Shown here in pieces: positions 9,701 to 19,959 of a stretch of DNA of 64,000 bases. The stretch is from Micractinium sp. NFX-FRZ. Taxonomy: Eukaryota > Chlorophyta > Trebouxiophyceae > Chlorellales > Chlorellaceae. Location: NCBI GenBank assembly GCA_029339195.1, contig JAPTJF010000202.1, positions 39,273 through 103,272 of the forward strand, in the 5' to 3' direction. The notes beneath the pieces were generated by a model. The model ran no database searches. It worked only from the letters and a program-made list of their open reading frames with translations, and was not told the origin of the DNA. The translations under genes were made by a program, and so were the position numbers. How positions within the stretch are numbered: the stretch's first letter is position 1; every line of letters begins with the position of its first letter.

Positions 9701-12606
9701 CTCAGGCTGCCGCTGAGGTCGCCTCTGGTGCTTCCTCTGCCGAGCTCCAGTCCCTCGAGCAGCAGCTGGCCGCTGCCAGCGAGGTGGCAGCTGCTGTGCA
9801 CACGCTGAGGGAGGATCTGGCCGCGGCTGAGCAGGCGGCAGAGCAGGCGGTGACGGATGCTGCGGCTGCCAGGTCAGCGCTTGAGGCGGCCCGGGCCGAG
9901 GCGGAGAAGGCGGCAGAGAGGCTGGCGCAGGCGCAGGAGGAAACCGATGCGCTGCAGGCGGCGGCAGAGGCGGGGCAGGTGTGTGCGGCAGCGGGCCGTG
10001 GGTTGCAACGTGGTGTAGCAGCGGTGCTGGACTGCCAGCGGTGCGTGTGATGCATGCACTGAAGGACAGGTGTCAGGCAGCAGAGGAATAACGAGCGTGC
10101 CGTCTTTCACCCTCATGCGCACTCTGCCCAGCAGAGGTGCTCACTCTTGCGCTGCTGCCTAAACAGTGCAGGTTGGGTATACCGTCTGGGACTGCGGAGA
10201 CGCTGGTGACGCCACCGCAGATTATTGAACCCCTGCGCTGCACCACGCCCCCTTGCTCCCCTACAGGCTCAGCTGGACAGCGCCCGCAGGGAAACCGACA
10301 ACCTGCGCCTCAAGTTTGAGCAGCTCAGGTGCGCGGGGGGGATACCATTTTCCTTGGTAGGGGGTGGGCAGCATTGGTGCCCCTTTAAACCGGTGTGGTG
10401 GCAGGCAGCAGCCGGGGTGGCAGCAAGTATCACGGCAGGCTGCAGCAAGCAGGCAAAACCGATGCTCGCAACTAGCCGCGTGCCCCGCACAATCCCCGCT
10501 CCACCCACCCCGCCATCGGCACGCTGCGTCTCTCATATCTGATTCAAGCCACACGCCAGCTCCCCCCCCCACCCACCCATACCGTTCTGTGCAGTGCTGA
10601 GCACGCCGAGCTGGAGCAGCAGCTGCGTGAGAGCCAGCAGCCGGGCGATGCAAAGGCGGATGCCGAGCACTTGGTGGTGGCCAATGCTGCGCTGAGGGAG
10701 CAGCTGCAGGAGGCGCATGCGCAGGTGAGGCCGGTTGGTTTGAATGAATGCTTGGGGGGCACGTGACAGGCGTGGGAGCAGTCGCAGGATGGCCACTCAC
10801 ATGGGACTGTGCTCTGCGTCCGGATCATCTGATGAGGCAGCGCTTGGGGGGCAGGAGTGGGCGGGGGGTAGGAAAGCGGGGTTCGGGAAGCGGTGTGGGA
10901 CACTTGGTTGATGGAAGGGAGCGCAGGGATGGGCAGCCAGGAGAGATGGACAGTGACCTGGTGGATATTGGATGCACTGTACAACCCCAGTGCACCGCTG
11001 TCTCGGCGCGCCGCCGCGCGGCGCCACACCCTTTCCCCCGCCGGGGGTTTGGGTGAGGCCCTCCCCCCGCCGGCTGGTGAGGTCCAGCGCGTGCCACAGC
11101 AGCCGCACCTGCACACCACGGCGCCAAGGCCTGCCCACTTTCTAGCCCCGCGCGGCCCGCGCCCCCGCGCCCCGCCCGCTGGGTTGTTCACAGAGCCAAC
11201 ACGCACGCACTGCGCGCCCATCCATCCACCCTGCATTGTCTTGGCCCCCAAGCTGCCCTCGGGCTTCAGCCTGTGTGCTGAAACCCTCTTAGTGCCGCCC
11301 CACCAGCACCTGCAGCGTGAAACCCAGCCCCCACGCTGCACTCCCCCTCCCCCAGTCCTTTACAACCCTTGCCGACTCGGAGCCCCTCCCTGCCTTTACA
11401 TGTCCCCGTCTCCGCTGTGCGCCCTCTGCCCCGCTGCCCTTGCCACCGCAGCTGGAGCGCCGCGCCGCCGCCCTTGCCGACAAGGAGCGCCTGGAGGCCG
11501 AGCTGCGAGCCCTCCTGGAGGCACAGCAGGCACAGCAGGCACAGCAGCACAACAGCGGGGGCAGCGGCGGGGACGGCGGGGGCAGCGAGCCAGCAGAGGG
11601 AGGGCAGGGGGATGAGGAGGAGGAGGCGGCGGCTGCGGCTGGGGAGGTGATTGAAGTGCTGAGGGGGCAGCTGCAGGAGGCGCTGGAGGCAGCGGCCAGG
11701 GTGAGTGGGGCCCTGCTGGGGGTGGCACTTTGTGGGCAGCGTGAAGGAGGCGTTGGGGTTGTGCAAGGGGGGAGGAGGGGGAGGGTGCCGAGTGTGCGGG
11801 TGGCGGTGGACGGTGGGCTGGGGCTGAGAAGCACGCGCTGCAGGAGAGAGGGAGCAGAGGGTATGCCGGCTGCTCGCATCTGGCATCTGGCGCGCACCTG
11901 GCGCGCTCTGCTCACTGCTCCCCCTGCCTGGCCCACCCCACCCTGTTGCGCGTCCCCTTCCTTACTCTGCCTGTTGGCAGGAATGGTGAGAGCATTCACG
12001 CCGCGGCACCCATCGATCTTGTTTCTAGATGGTCCGTCATTCTCACATCCATCTTACATGTGTGCCCTTCCTGGCAGGAGAAGGCGGAGGCCGAGGTGAT
12101 GCGGCAGGGCAACAAGCGGCTGCTGCTGTCGGCGCGCCAGAAGATCACGGCGCTCACAAAGTGAGGGAATGAGGGAGGCGAGGGGGCACACACGGCTGTG
12201 GCTTGTGGGAGCGCACACAGCCTAGTGCACAGCACAGCATGGAGCACAGGCGCATGGTCCCTTACCTGCCCCACCCTGCCTTGACTTGTGTTGCCTGCCG
12301 GCTGCCTGCACGCTCTCTGAGAGGCCCTGCTGGCAGTCAGCCGGGTTGTGCTTCCCTGCTGCCGTTCCTCCCTCGCCTGCCCCGCGCAGCAATACCCCCA
12401 GCCACCCCCGCCCCACCCCGCCCCACTCTACCCCAAGCCTGTCCCTTGCGCACTGCAGGGAGCGGGACGAGGCTCGTGCCCTGGCAAACCTCGCCTTAGA
12501 TGGCAACTCCCCACTGTCCCTGCGGTCCGCCAGCCCCGAGGACGAGGGAGGCATGACACCCGGCAGCAGCAGCCGGCGGGGCGACACCGCCAAGGCTGAG
12601 TCGTGA
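6773..12606 (+). CDS. Membrane-anchored long coiled-coil protein
   Basis: Eleven exons close in frame: 6773-6864 (or a GC donor after 6837), 7115-7208, 7445-7557, 7788-7884, 8213-8320, 8638-9978, 10267-10328, 10595-10724, 11452-11700, 12078-12160 and 12459-12606. The product is about 838 residues (829 with the shorter first exon). Residues 2-18 form a transmembrane segment (WLWVGVAAFALLIYKLL), followed directly by predicted coiled coil to near the C-terminus. Exon 6 alone encodes 447 residues of almost pure Ala/Glu/Gln/Arg heptads. Exon 9 contains a Gly/Ser/Glu-rich break, and the C-terminus is Ser-rich and uncharged-polar. The architecture is that of a tether or scaffold with one membrane anchor and a long cytosolic rod, but I recognise no family. 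The Ala bias means similarity hits to other coiled coils would mean little. Confidence 0.78.
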
Positions 12607-13021
12607 TGCCGCCGCCCTTTGCTGGCGGCGGGGCTCACGTAAAAACCCTCTGGCAAGGGCCCCAGGAGTAGCGGCAGCAGCGACACCGGCAAACTCTTGA
12701 GGCCTGACTCCGGAGGATAACTCGACCACTGCATGGCCGGGCAAGCCGTGATCTCCTTGAGGCCTTCCTGCTTATGGTTACATACAGCAGTTGTGGTTGT
12801 GCTGAGCGAGAAGAATGTGCACACTCTGTACATCAGACACTCACACAGAGAGGAAGCCGGGACAGAGAGAGGTGGGGGCGGTGTGCCACACTTACATAAG
12901 CTGCAGCCTGCTCCAGAGGCAGGATGTGTTGGGCATTGGGTCTGTGGTGAGGCGTGTCGGCTGCGCTGCCTCCCCTTGCGGCCAGAGAGTTGCTACCAGA
13001 AGTTGCTCAAGTCGGCTCCCA
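12607..13021. other. Convergent intergenic region
   Basis: The plus-strand coiled-coil gene and the minus-strand array end facing each other here, so both 3' UTRs and poly(A) sites fall in about 415 bp. Nothing else is recognisable. Confidence 0.4.
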
Positions 13022-15041
13022 TCACAAGGGCGTGCCTGTGCGGTACACATACTGGTCGTACAGCTGCCCCGCGGAACCCACCACGGCCGCAGCACCGCAC
13101 GCTGGCACGCCTGCCGCATCCGCTGCGGTCGCATAAGCAGCCAGCCACGCCTGGATGGAGGGCAGGTCTGCCACCGCACTGCTGAAGGTGCCAAGCGCGG
13201 CCAGGGCTACAGGAGCGGGGCAGGAGAAGGAGGGGCATGTTGAGGCATGCGCCGGCACTGCGGGCATCACCACCCCACTTTCTTATGATTGCTGCTTACA
13301 AGTCTCCAACCCAAAGCACGGCAAGTCAGCGCTCGAAACCTCAGCGGTGTAGCACGGCTGCTGCTTTGCAAGGGTGCGCCACCCAACGTAATCTGCCAAG
13401 GCCCGACCGCCTCACACTCACATGCCAAGGCCCGACCGCCTCGCACTCATATGCCAAGGCCCGACCGCCTCGCACTCACATGCGTTTGTGGCGGCGTCGG
13501 CATTGGGGCACTCTGCCTGGTCCAGCGCCGTCACTGCCACCTCTGCCGCCGCGCCGCCCTCCTGCACGGCGTCCCGGATTTGCTGGCCCGCAGCCGGTGT
13601 ATCACTGCAGATTAGCTGCTCCAGCTGGCCGACTGCTGCGGGGTCGGGCTGGGCTGTGCCGTTGGCGCCTGCAGCGCGGTGGGGCAGCATGGGAGCGGGG
13701 ACGAATGAGCCGGGCAGATTGGAGGGGCTGGAGCGCACGCTGTGCATGCTGTGTTCGTGAGCTGGCGGGCGATACCTCTGCGTGCACCCTTTGGGGAATC
13801 AGCCAGGCATGCTTGCCCGGTTCCCATGGCCAGCCTCCACCCCAGCCACCCACACACCTGCCCGGCAACCCACTGCCGCACACCCAAGCAGCACTCAACC
13901 CACGCACCATACTTGGTTGCGAATCGCACCCACTCCTGCCTGGACGGATCGTACTGGTAGCACTGCACGGTTTCGCCTCCCTGGGCGGTACGGATGCTCG
14001 TCAGGATGTGGGCGTCGGCAGGGAAGGCTGCATGCAAGGGAGGGGACTCGACCGTCGCGGGCTGGGAAGCAGGCAGTTGGGTGGTCATGTGGCGGGCAAG
14101 GCGGTGTCTAGCTGGCTGGCAACCAGGGAGGGAGGCAGGCATCAGGCCCCAGCAGGCAGCAGCCGTGCTTGCCTGGGGTGGGTGGCATGGGAGGGGCAGG
14201 CACTGAGGTGGGGGGTGCCTCGGGTGCTGGGGCGCCAGCAAGGGGGGCAGGAGCTGGGGTGGGGGCTGCCTCGGGCGCTGGGGCTCCGCCAAGGGGGGCA
14301 GGCACTGGGGCAAGAGGGGCAGGGGCTGGGGTAGGGGGTACTTCGGAGGCCGGGACGCCAAAGAGGGGCCCAAAAGGGGCCTCGCCCGTGGGAGCAAATG
14401 CGACTGGAACAGGGGCAGGCGGAGGGGGCATACCGACTGGGATTGGAGGCGGGACTTCCACGGCAGGGCCCGGGGGAGGCATGGCAGCCAGAGGTGGCGG
14501 AGCAGCAGGGGAAGGCAGGGGTGACACCCCGTCCACTACGGCAGGCTGGGCCGGAGGCGGGGCCGGGACAGGCGGGGGTGGCGGGGAGGTTGGCATCAAT
14601 GCGGCTTCAGGCACGACTGGGGCGGGTGTGGGGGGAGGCGGGGCGGCCGGGAGAGGAATGGTCAGCGGCGAGGGTGGCGGGGCGGGTGGGGTTGGTGGCA
14701 GCAGTACCGGGGGAGCTGGTTGGGCAAGCACCTCTGGAGTGAGGAGGCTCACGGCTGGACCCGAGGGAGCAGCTCCTGGCGCAGGCGGGGAGGGTATCTG
14801 GGCCAACCTCCTGCGAAGGGCATCGCTCTGCGCAGGGTGGTGGGGCAGCGATGCGCGGTGCGGTGTTCTGAGGTGTCACTGGAATTCCAGGGGTGGATTT
14901 GCTGCTCTTGCAGGTAACTTGCAGCATGGCATGCGCAGCGGCGCAGCTGAGCCGGCAGCAGGCAGCCAGGAGGGACGGTGTGCCGGCGGCAGACGCCGCA
15001 GTGCCGCAGCGAGGCGGCAACATCTTACCTCGTCGCCCAAA

Positions 15042-15074
<33 letters not shown>

Positions 15075-15136
15075 GTTGCACCGAGGAGGAAGGCGCAGAG
15101 CCAGCCGGCCCGCACCGCCTGGCTGTTCCGAGGCAT
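13022..15136 (-). CDS. Array member P: secreted 4-Cys protein with very long Pro-rich linker
   Basis: Five exons (15136-15029, 14827-14173, 14027-13908, 13668-13480, 13206-13022) give 418 residues, the longest of the array. The signal peptide has a run of ten alanines written by a GCA/GCT repeat. The linker exon opens with RRRLAQIP and continues for about 218 residues of Pro/Ala with imperfect repeats around APAPEA and PAPLAG, likely hydroxyproline-rich if secreted. Module 1 has VQCYQYDP and ends KYG. Module 2 has LICSD and AEC. Module 3 has VPACGAAAV and ends YRTGTPL, so His of the usual HTG is Arg here. Intron 2 has a GC donor (CCAG|GCAAGC), required by the frame. Intron 4 contains a repeated donor. 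The function is unknown; an extracellular matrix role is inferred. Confidence 0.82.
13395..13481 (-). repeat. 29-bp x 3 tandem repeat carrying copies of a 5' splice site
   Basis: Three 29-bp units begin at 13395, 13424 and 13453 on the plus strand. Read on the coding strand, the first unit begins at the exon 4 donor of member P (GCAT|GTGAGTGCGAGG). The next copy has mutated GT to AT, and the last keeps a usable GTGAGT. The exon 4/intron 4 junction has thus been multiplied inside the intron. Confidence 0.9.
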
Positions 15137-15603
15137 AGACGCGAGCAGACACGACAGCAGCGCGCCTCCGAGCCTTGGAACCTGCGGCTTTGCTGGTGGA
15201 GCCGGCGTTCTCATCGGTCCGTCTCCTTCAAGGACCTACCTTCATGGCGGCCGGCCACCTCAGCAGGTCTCCGAAGGAAAGCTGCTCTTGAGGTCGCAGG
15301 CAAAATGGCGTTCAATTTAGCGCAGGTTGATCAACGTATCACGTGTGCTCGGGGCTTGCTGGCTCGGCCGCGGTGAAGGAGCCCAGCGGGCACCGCAGCG
15401 GAGCCAGGCCTGCCTGCTTTGTCACCAGTGGGCCCATCTGTATTTACACGCATTCATGGTCATGCCTTGCAAGTTTTAACACATCGAAACCATCAGACGA
15501 GTGCTGGGCATCTTGGGTGGCTTCTAAGTGTCAGGCAAGCGTTACTGCATGGCACACGCACAGGGGCCCGGTCTGCCCCGGACCGCTCCCACTGCCCCTG
15601 GCG
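15137..15603. other. Spacer between array members O and P
   Basis: This should hold the 3' UTR of O and promoter of P. I see nothing else. Confidence 0.4.
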
Positions 15604-17399
15604 TCACACTGGGTTGCCGGTGTGGATCAGGTACTGCTGCACCAGCTGGCTCCCTCCCCCCCTCACAACAGCTATGCTGGCGCACAGCGGGAGGCCGATG
15701 GCGTCGGCAGCTGCCACTAGGCCGGAGAACCAGGCCTGGACGGCAGGCAGGTCCTCTGGGGCGCCGCTGTTGACGAGGTCAATGGCCGCTGAATCTGCAT
15801 GCCACACAAACCACATGAAGACGTCATTCACAGCAAAGGCGCGGTGATGATGGCGAGCGTCCTTTTGGGCAGCACACCCATCTACCCCTAGTCGTGGCAG
15901 CTTACAGCCACGACTGCAGTCTGACCAGTACTCAAGGCACACGCTTCTGGCCGGCCCAGCGCAGCCCACCAACCCGCCCGCACCCTCACATGCGTCGCCA
16001 GTGGCCTCCTTGTCGTCACACTGATCCTTCGCTTCCACAATCAGAACATGCACAGCCACTTGCGCCCGGCTGCCTCCCGCCTGAACGTCTGCAGCCAGCC
16101 GCTTGCCAGCCGCCTTTGCATCGCTGCACACCAAGTGCACTAGCTCGCTGACCGCTGCTGCATCTGGCTTGACGGCCCCGGTGGCGTCTGCAGGGCTTGA
16201 GGCCCGTGTGGGGTCCAGGTGAGAGAGCAAATGAGGCGGGGAGGGGCCAATGAGCACTGGCCCATGATCGAGTGCTGGAGAATGCAGTGGGGCAGATGCG
16301 CACCCACACCCGGCACGCCCACCCCTCCAGAGGGCTCACCATACGCCGGTGACCTCTGCAGCTGCCAGTCCAGCTTCTCGGGCACATATTCCTTGCACCG
16401 CACCACCAGCCCAGTGTCGTACTGAACAGTAGTCGTCACAGCTGCATCGGGGGGCAGCTCTCCGACTGCAAGAAGGCAAAGGGGAGGCGAAGGGGCACGG
16501 CGGCGTGGGTTCTACCTGCCTAGGCGCCTGCATGCCCGCACCCCTCCACTTGCCGGCTCCCCAGCTGCGCAAGCTGCCACCTGCGAGAGGGAGGTGGCTG
16601 GGCTGGCAGCAGCCGTCTGGCTTGGCTGTGGGTCTCACCTGGGGCAAAGCTAGGCGGCGGGAGAGGCGTTCCTGCTGCTGTCTCCACTCCAGGGGGAGGT
16701 GGCAGCACTTGAGGGGGCGGGGGAGCTTCGACTGGAGGGGGCTCTGCCTCCGGTGGTGAGGGAAGGGTGGCAGGAGCTGGGGGGCCGCCGCTGTCAGCCG
16801 GGAGTGGAGGGGTCACAGTGGGTGACAATGGAGGCGATGGGTGGTGCACCAGAGGAGGGAGAAGCTCAATGGTCGAGGGTAGAGGAACAGGCGCAGGGAG
16901 TGTGGGTGTGTCAGGAGCGGGAAGAGGAGCAGTGGGGACAGGAGGGGTGGGGACTGAAGGGGCAGGAGCGGGAGTGGCCACAGGTGGGCCGGGCGAAATG
17001 ACGGTGGCTGTGGCAGTTGTGACAGCGGTCACGCTGGCAGCGGTCGTGGCGGCATGGTCGGGCGGCGGCAGGAGAGGCACTTGTGCCAGCCGGCGTGGCC
17101 CGAGGGTCTGCGGGGCAGCAGCGCACGTAGCAGGCTCGGAGGAGGACAACAACACGGGTGCATTCCCCTTGCAACGCATGCTGCAACGCATGCACCATCG
17201 TTCCACAGGCAGCCGGGCAGGGCGGCAGCGGAAGGCCGGCGGCGCGGCGGCACGGCAGCAAGGCTGGAGAGCGGCGGCAGCGGGGCAGGGCGGTAGCAAT
17301 GTTTCGCACCTTGGGCACCACTCCGTCTGCTGCTGGACCCGCTGCTGCCAGACTCAGCACAATGCAAAGGAAGGCCAGCTCTTGCAGCCACCGAGTCAT
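15604..17399 (-). CDS. Array member O: secreted 4-Cys protein, Pro-rich linker
   Basis: Five exons (17399-17310, 17107-16639, 16465-16340, 16187-15990, 15794-15604) give 357 residues. The first 30 residues are a signal peptide with a Leu/Ala core. The linker opens with the shared RRLAQVP, then an AVTTATATVISPG segment also found in member N, then about 120 residues of Pro-rich repeats. Module 1 has VVRCKEYVPEKLDW and AYG. Module 2 has LVCSD and DQC. Module 3 has LPLCASIAV and ends IHTGNPV. All introns are GT-AG with phases 0,1,1,1; the last splits a Tyr codon (T|AT). Its closest relative is N, its neighbour. Secreted by prediction; function unknown. Confidence 0.83.
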
Positions 17400-17647
17400 G
17401 GGGCATGTGCGATCGCCTTGCACGCGACGTGCTTCCGTGTGCTACCCTCTCACGTCACTGACGCCTTGGATCCAAGGCCGTGACAACCTTGTCACCTTGG
17501 GGCGCGAACACGTCAGCAAAGGTAACCCACTTGCCCTATCTTCTTTGACGACATTGCCATCACGTTCAAACATTACACGTAGATAAGCAGAATATTTGCA
17601 AGGCCGGCGGAAGTGCGGCCATACACGCCTTATGTGTGTATGCCGTC

Positions 17648-19621
17648 TCAGATGGATCTGCCGGTGTGGATCTGGTACTGCTCCACCAGCTGGCTCCCCC
17701 CTCCCCTGACAATCGCTAGGCTGGCGCAGACCGGGGTCCCAACTCGGTCGGCGGCGGCCACCAGGCTCGAAAACCAGGCGTAGGAAGCCGGCAGGTCCTT
17801 TGGGCTTGGTGAAATGCTGACGTCGGCTGCAGCCGAATCTGCACATGACTCGTGTGGTCCAAGGGAAGGAGCAGCCGCGGCACGAGTTGAGAGGGGCAGG
17901 GACGCCCCAACTTACTGCAGTGCTGCTAGACGTGCAGTGTGTCAAGCTTGCATGCAGGCGGGCAGGCAGGCGGGCAGGCAGGCAGGGAACCAACACCAAT
18001 CAATCAAGCACATGCACATCCCTCCCAGCCCACGCCGCCAGCTCACATGCGGTGCCCACCGCATCGGCACACCGAGAGTCCGCTTCTTGTAGCAGCGCAT
18101 ACACCGCCACCTCGGCCTGGCTGCCCCCCGCTTGGACGTCTGAGGCAATCTGCTTGCCTGCCGCCTCAGGGTCGCTGCACACTTGCTCTGCCAGCACACT
18201 GACGGCAGCCGGGTCCGGCTTGGCTGAGCCAGAGGCATCTGCGCAGGGAGAAGGAGGGGAAGGTGGGGTGCAGGCGGGTGGTGCTCTGGGGGACACTGAG
18301 GAATGGCAGGGTGGTCCGCCAGCGGCAGGCTGCAGCATCTGTAGGTCCCTGGCTAAGCTCTGGTGCAGGCGCATGGGTGAGGGTCTCTGCAAGCCGGTTC
18401 AAAGCCGGCCCACTCTGGATCCGTATGTTAGGCTCGGGGTGCACAGCCCAACCTGAGCAGTCCCCAGCTGCAACCCCACAGGTCTGCCCAGCTTTCCCGA
18501 GATGCGCACACAGGCTCGCCCTCGACAGCTGCCCAGTCTGGGCCACAGGGGGGCCTCCAGCTTGCCACAATGTATGAATGCAACCCTCGGGAGCAGGCTG
18601 CAGCTCACCATACGACTGTGAGCTCCGCACCTCCCAGTCCAGCTTCACGGGCACGTACTCCTTGCAGCTCACAACCAGCCCGGGGTCAAACCGCAGGCTG
18701 GCAGTCACCGCTGCATCGGAAGGCAGGTCTGCAGGAGCAGCAGGGAGGGGAGGCAGGGAGAGGGTGGCAGGGTGGGCCAGGGAGTCGGTACAAAGCTCAC
18801 AACCGTGCAGAACGGTGGCAGGCATTTGGAGGCACCAGGAGGCAGCTCCTCGCCTGAGACAAGGGTGGGGGAAGGCGAGGAGGCACGCTATCGAGAGTGC
18901 AAGTGAACCATGGCTCAAGGAGGCACAGGTCTGCCCGTGGCGCCTGCCCTGCCCCCCGCTGCATGCTGCTGCGCAACAGACGCTCGCTCCACCCATCCCA
19001 TTACACGGAAGGCAACTGCTGGCTGCAATGGCCAACACAGATTGCACACCTGTAGGGAACTCAGGCGTGGGGGCATCTGAGGACAATGTTTGGGGAGGTG
19101 ACGATGCTGCGTCCGAAGGGGGCGCCTTCTGGCTGTCGGCTTCCGCCGGCGACGGCGGGGGACTGTCGCGAGGGGTCCTGGATGGGCGGAGCGGGGGCAG
19201 CAGCTCCACCACACCGGCTGGGGCAGCGGGTGAGATCACTGTGTCGGTGGGTGTGGTGACGGCTGTAACACCTGGGGGTGCGGGCACTTGCGCCAGTCGC
19301 CGTACGCGGGCCTGCGTGGGCGGTGCAGTGGGGGCATGGCCAGTGCACTGGGCTCTTTGCCAAGGGTATGCACCGCCAAACTGTGCCCTGGCAACAGGCA
19401 AGAAGCCCTGGCTGGCTGGGTAAAGCTGCATGCGTCTGCAGCCAGCTCTCTAGACGGCGGCACCCCCGCAGCGGCGGCACTCGCTACCGGCGGCACACAC
19501 AGTGCGCCGGCAGGCTCACCTTGGGTCCCTCGCCCTTGGCAGCTGGCCCTGCTGCTGCCATTGCTGCTGCCAAGGTCAGCGCAATGCACGACCAGGCGAG
19601 CGCTTGCAGTGCCCGAGCCAT
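17648..19621 (-). CDS. Array member N: secreted 4-Cys protein, Pro/Ser linker
   Basis: Five exons (19621-19520, 19311-19050, 18728-18609, 18238-18047, 17838-17648) give 288 residues. The signal peptide is followed by a linker with RVRRLAQVPAPP and AVTTPTDTVISP, matching member O. Module 1 has VVSCKEYVPVKLDW, nearly identical to O. Module 2 has QVCSD and SRC with AGGSQAEVAVYAL. Module 3 has TPVCASLAIV, a GGGSQLVEQYQ stretch and the end IHTGRSI. Phases are 0,1,1,1. The linker is less than half the length of that in O although the modules are close, so linker length changes fastest. Confidence 0.83.
18047..18238 (-). other. Representative module 2 exon of the array family (member N)
   Basis: Module 2 is mostly one exon with phase 1 at both ends. 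It runs from an acidic/Pro start (D-A-x-G-x-x-x-P) through VCSDPEAAGKQIASDVQAGG to the third cysteine and a Tyr codon split by the next intron. In members A, B, D and H-L the same module is cut into two or three exons at fixed points, before the third cysteine or after the second. Confidence 0.7.
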
Positions 19622-19959
19622 GGGGCGCGCACGCGGTGAGTTCGCACACACAAGAGCTGCCTCCGGCTAGTGCATCTCACCACAGGAGACGCCTCAGGGA
19701 GGCCGGTCAGGCTGAGGGCGGTGGGCGCGACAGCACGGAACACGTCAGCAGAAGGCTGCCTGGAACGTTGGCCGCCTCTTGCCCCTGCCTACTGGGGGGC
19801 ATGCGGCACACGTTGCATCCTTGCTCACAGATCCCACAAACATGAAAGTAAGAGGCATATAAAGGAAGGAAAATGTGTACAGCTGCAAAGGGGTGGGCCT
19901 TGGCGAGCAGGCCGGGTGGCATGCTGTTGCGGCCTCCTGCCTGCCGCCTCTCCTATTGC
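19622..19959. other. Spacer between array members M and N
   Basis: About 340 bp holding the 3' end of M and promoter of N. A TATA-like CATATAAAGG on the plus strand near 19856 points away from N. I assign it no role. Confidence 0.35.

Noticed and set aside
8703..9801. Long minus-strand reading frames opposite exon 6 of the coiled-coil gene
   Set aside because: They are shadows of GCG/GCA/GAG-rich coding sequence; their translations are Ala/Ser runs without structure.
13480..13490. A fifth conserved cysteine (ACE/TCE) at the end of module 2
   Set aside because: The TGTGAG is the split donor T|GTGAG. After splicing, the codon becomes Tyr or Ser, so this Cys is not in the protein.
18393..18409. 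GCCGG-TTCAAAG-CCGGC resembles a tRNA T-arm
   Set aside because: No matching D-arm, anticodon arm or acceptor stem upstream; it lies inside an intron of member N.
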